Shown piece by piece: positions 61,971 to 64,000 of a stretch of 64,000 bases of DNA. The position numbers were made by a program, and so were the translations under genes. Numbering within the stretch: position 1 is the stretch's first letter; each line of letters begins with the position of its first letter. The stretch is from NCBI GenBank assembly GCA_016748015.1, contig JAAOMT010000414.1, forward strand, positions 1 to 64,000. Reading direction: 5' to 3'. The notes beneath the pieces were generated by a model, which was not told where the DNA came from, did not search any database, and saw only the letters and a list, made by a program, of their open reading frames with translations. Source of the stretch: Geosiphon pyriformis. Taxonomy: Eukaryota > Glomeromycota > Glomeromycetes > Archaeosporales > Geosiphonaceae.

Positions 61971-62042
61971 TTGAAAAAACTTCTTTCAAAAAACTTTTGA
62001 CTCTTTCTGGGAATTTGGAATGAACGAAAAAAAGAAGTTTTT

Positions 62043-63109
62043 TATTTAAATTATAACCAAAATTTAAAAATTTAATATATTAATTATTAATAAACTCAAA
62101 ATTAAATACAATTCAAAATATTTATATTTATAAATAATTACAAATAATTTTATATTTTATAATAATAATTAAAAATGCTTTTAATTGTTTTTTTATTTCA
62201 ATTTTTTAAAATAGCATATAAGTAAATTTATATAAAAACATTATTTTATATTTTATAATTTTAAAAGATTCTAAATTAAATATTATAATAATTATAATTT
62301 GATAAATCAATAATAATTAAATATATATAATTAATTTTTATAATTAAAAAAAAATTTATAAAAATAGTAATTATATATAAAAACATTTAATATAAAACAT
62401 ATATATATTAAATATAATTAAATAGCATAATAAAAACCAAAATTTTATTTTTTATTTATAATTATTTAAAATACTGTTAATTTAAATAAATTTTCAATTA
62501 ATAATTATTAAAAATAAATAATTAAACAAAATAATAAGTTGAATTTTGATGATATTATTAAATAATAAAGTAATAATACAAAAAATTTTTATTTAAAATT
62601 TAAAATTTATTTGTTAATTAATATTATTATTAATAGATTCTTATATTTTTTAATGAAAAATTATAACATATATTATAAAGATTATTATTAAAATTATATA
62701 AAAAATATTTATATTATTATATTTAATTAATAAAATCAATTTGCAAATAAAAAATAAAAGATTAACAATTAGTTTAATTACAACAAAAAAATATAAAACA
62801 ATCTAATTATTTAACTAAATTAAATACAAAAAATTTTGGTAAATTAAAAAATATGTAATTTAATAATATCAAAATTTATTATATTTTAAGATTTCTATAT
62901 ACTTTTATTTATACAATTTAATATTTTGGATTTACAACTATTATTCAGAAATAATTATTAAAAAATATAATTAATTTATTTATTTTTAATTATGTTGTTT
63001 ATAATTATTATTAATATTATTAATATATAATTAAGTTTTAAATCTAATTATTTAAATTAATAACTTATAAAAAATGTAAACTTTTAATTAAATTACAAAA
63101 AAAAATAAA
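62043..63109. other. AT-rich spacer between LINE-D and LINE-E
   Basis: No gene or repeat recognised; the composition resembles the 31.5-37.5 kb desert. It separates the 5' ends of two head-to-head LINEs. Confidence 0.5.
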
Positions 63110-64000
63110 TCTTTTTCTTGTTAATCCCTTAACTATGATAAAAACAAAGTTTTTATTAAAGATTTAACATCTCTTTTTCTTTTTTTCTCTTTTGTTCTTT
63201 TTTTAGTTATTTCTTCCAATACACTTAATTTTGTTGTCATAGAACTGGCAAGCTCTTTTGTTGGTGGTTTTGGCTCAGACTTGGCTGGTTTAGAAATCTA
63301 TTCTAACACCAAAAAAAAGCAAGTAGAGAGTGTATACTCTCATGGTGCATCTTATAAGAAGCTGAAGAAGCCTAATACTAATAGTGTCTTGGTTGACTTG
63401 TCTATTGGTCCACTAAATTTAGAAGATGTTGGAGTTTCTAATGCTAAGCTTAGAGTGTCTTGGAGAAGTAAAGTTGGCAGCATTGCTAATAGTGTGAGCA
63501 GTCTCTTGAATGTCAAAAATATGGTAAACACAATTGCCAAAAAAACCAATTATGCAAAATCAGGTAAAGACAATAATATGGATAAAGCCATGCTGAGAAA
63601 AATACACATTCATACTTACGTGCTGGGCAATCTACCAAAGACTACTTTATTTAATATTATGGGTGATGATAATGATGTGTTGGACTTTTTGCTTCCTAAA
63701 TTTACCAGTTTTAAGCAGCTGTCATTGGCCAAGTCACATGCTTTTCCTGTTTAAAATTTTGATCCAGTTAAATCATTTGCTTTGAATATTGAATTGAAAG
63801 CTGTGCTTGACAAAACTGTTAATGATAAGTTGATTTATGTAAAAAAATTTTTTATCAAGTAGATAGTTTTGAGGGAGTTTTTACTCTCTCAAAATTCTCT
63901 GGTATTATTAGATCTTCTTTTACATCTAAGATTAGTTTAAAGAAGACTAGAAATTTGGCCATCAGTGTAAAAATCTTAGTCAATGATAATGTTAGGCAGA
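63110..64000 (+). mobile_element. LINE-E: 5' part of a non-LTR retrotransposon, cut by window end
   Basis: The 5' UTR (CTTTTTCTTGTTAATCCCTT at ~63112) aligns with that of LINE-B. ORF1 begins ELASSFVGGFGSDLAGLEIY after ATA at 63238-63240, then KKKQVESVYSHGASYKK, ISN/VSVSSLLN-type sequence and RKIHIHTYVLGNLPKTTLFN, with stops from about 63752 on. It ends at the window edge before the zinc knuckle. Confidence 0.85.
63238..64000 (+). pseudogene. LINE-E ORF1 relic (partial)
   Basis: Open from 63241 to 63754 in one frame, without an in-frame ATG at the expected start (ATA at 63238-63240). A TAA at 63752-63754 (PV*NFDPVKSFALNIE) is followed by the conserved VKSFALNIELKAVLDKTVN block, and a TAG near 63860 and a frameshift follow. 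Identity to LINE-B ORF1 is obvious over the whole length. Confidence 0.8.

Larger units (their letters stand above)
55268..62042 (-). mobile_element. LINE-D: near-full-length non-LTR retrotransposon, inactivated
   Basis: About 6.8 kb on the minus strand, tail-to-tail with LINE-C. 5' end CTTCTTTTTTTCGTTCATTC at ~62036, as in C. ORF1 relic 60112-61970, ORF2 relic 55400-60108, then tail GAGTGGCTAGCCACATGTAG .. ACTAAATAGTAATTGGGC .. ATTTATTAAAAGC. This tail variant is the one recognisable as ghosts in the AT desert. Confidence 0.87.

Overview
The window looks like nuclear DNA of a filamentous fungus, most probably an arbuscular mycorrhizal fungus (Glomeromycotina, Rhizophagus-like). That is an inference from four things: strong AT richness, short introns of 70-112 bp with GT..AG ends, decayed BTB/BACK-TLDc genes of the kind hugely expanded in these fungi, and a non-LTR retrotransposon family whose ORF1 and ORF2 resemble the LINEs I know from that group.

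Layout. 1-5.4 kb is a graveyard: a Tigger/pogo transposase relic running off the left edge, a cytochrome P450 relic and a BTB/BACK-TLDc relic. 6.2-8.9 kb holds two divergent paralogues for small cysteine-rich secreted proteins on opposite strands, separated by a ~410-bp TTCG microsatellite. A 92-bp MITE (9.3 kb), a second BTB/BACK-TLDc relic (11.1 kb, a direct duplicate of the first) and a tRNA-Asn (12.8 kb) follow. 16.2-23.9 kb carries two spliced class 3 lipase-like genes on opposite strands; both have Gly where the catalytic Ser should be. 25.4-26.6 kb is a complete but frameshifted Tc1/mariner element with matching inverted ends. 28.6-29.9 kb is a four-exon gene for a membrane-anchored coiled-coil protein. 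At 31.2 kb the 5' exons of another membrane protein gene run into a ~6-kb AT desert (31.5-37.5 kb) that contains ghosts of LINE 3' tails.

38.3-64 kb is a nest of non-LTR retrotransposons: A (-, ORF1 only, with a perfect 11-bp target duplication), B (+), C (+), D (-) and E (+, cut by the window end). B, C and D keep nearly full length (about 6.8 kb) but carry many nonsense codons and lost catalytic residues, almost all explained by C:G to T:A transitions. A has only two such stops.

The most interesting items are the twin pseudo-lipases, the ORF1-only non-autonomous LINE that shares its 3' tail with the RT-coding elements, a recurring module of 12-bp tandem repeats followed by a TATATAA box, and the transition-driven decay that seems to grade from recognisable LINEs into the AT desert. 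Spliced models were built by eye from splice-site consensus, reading-frame phase and comparison between paralogues; no transcript data were available.
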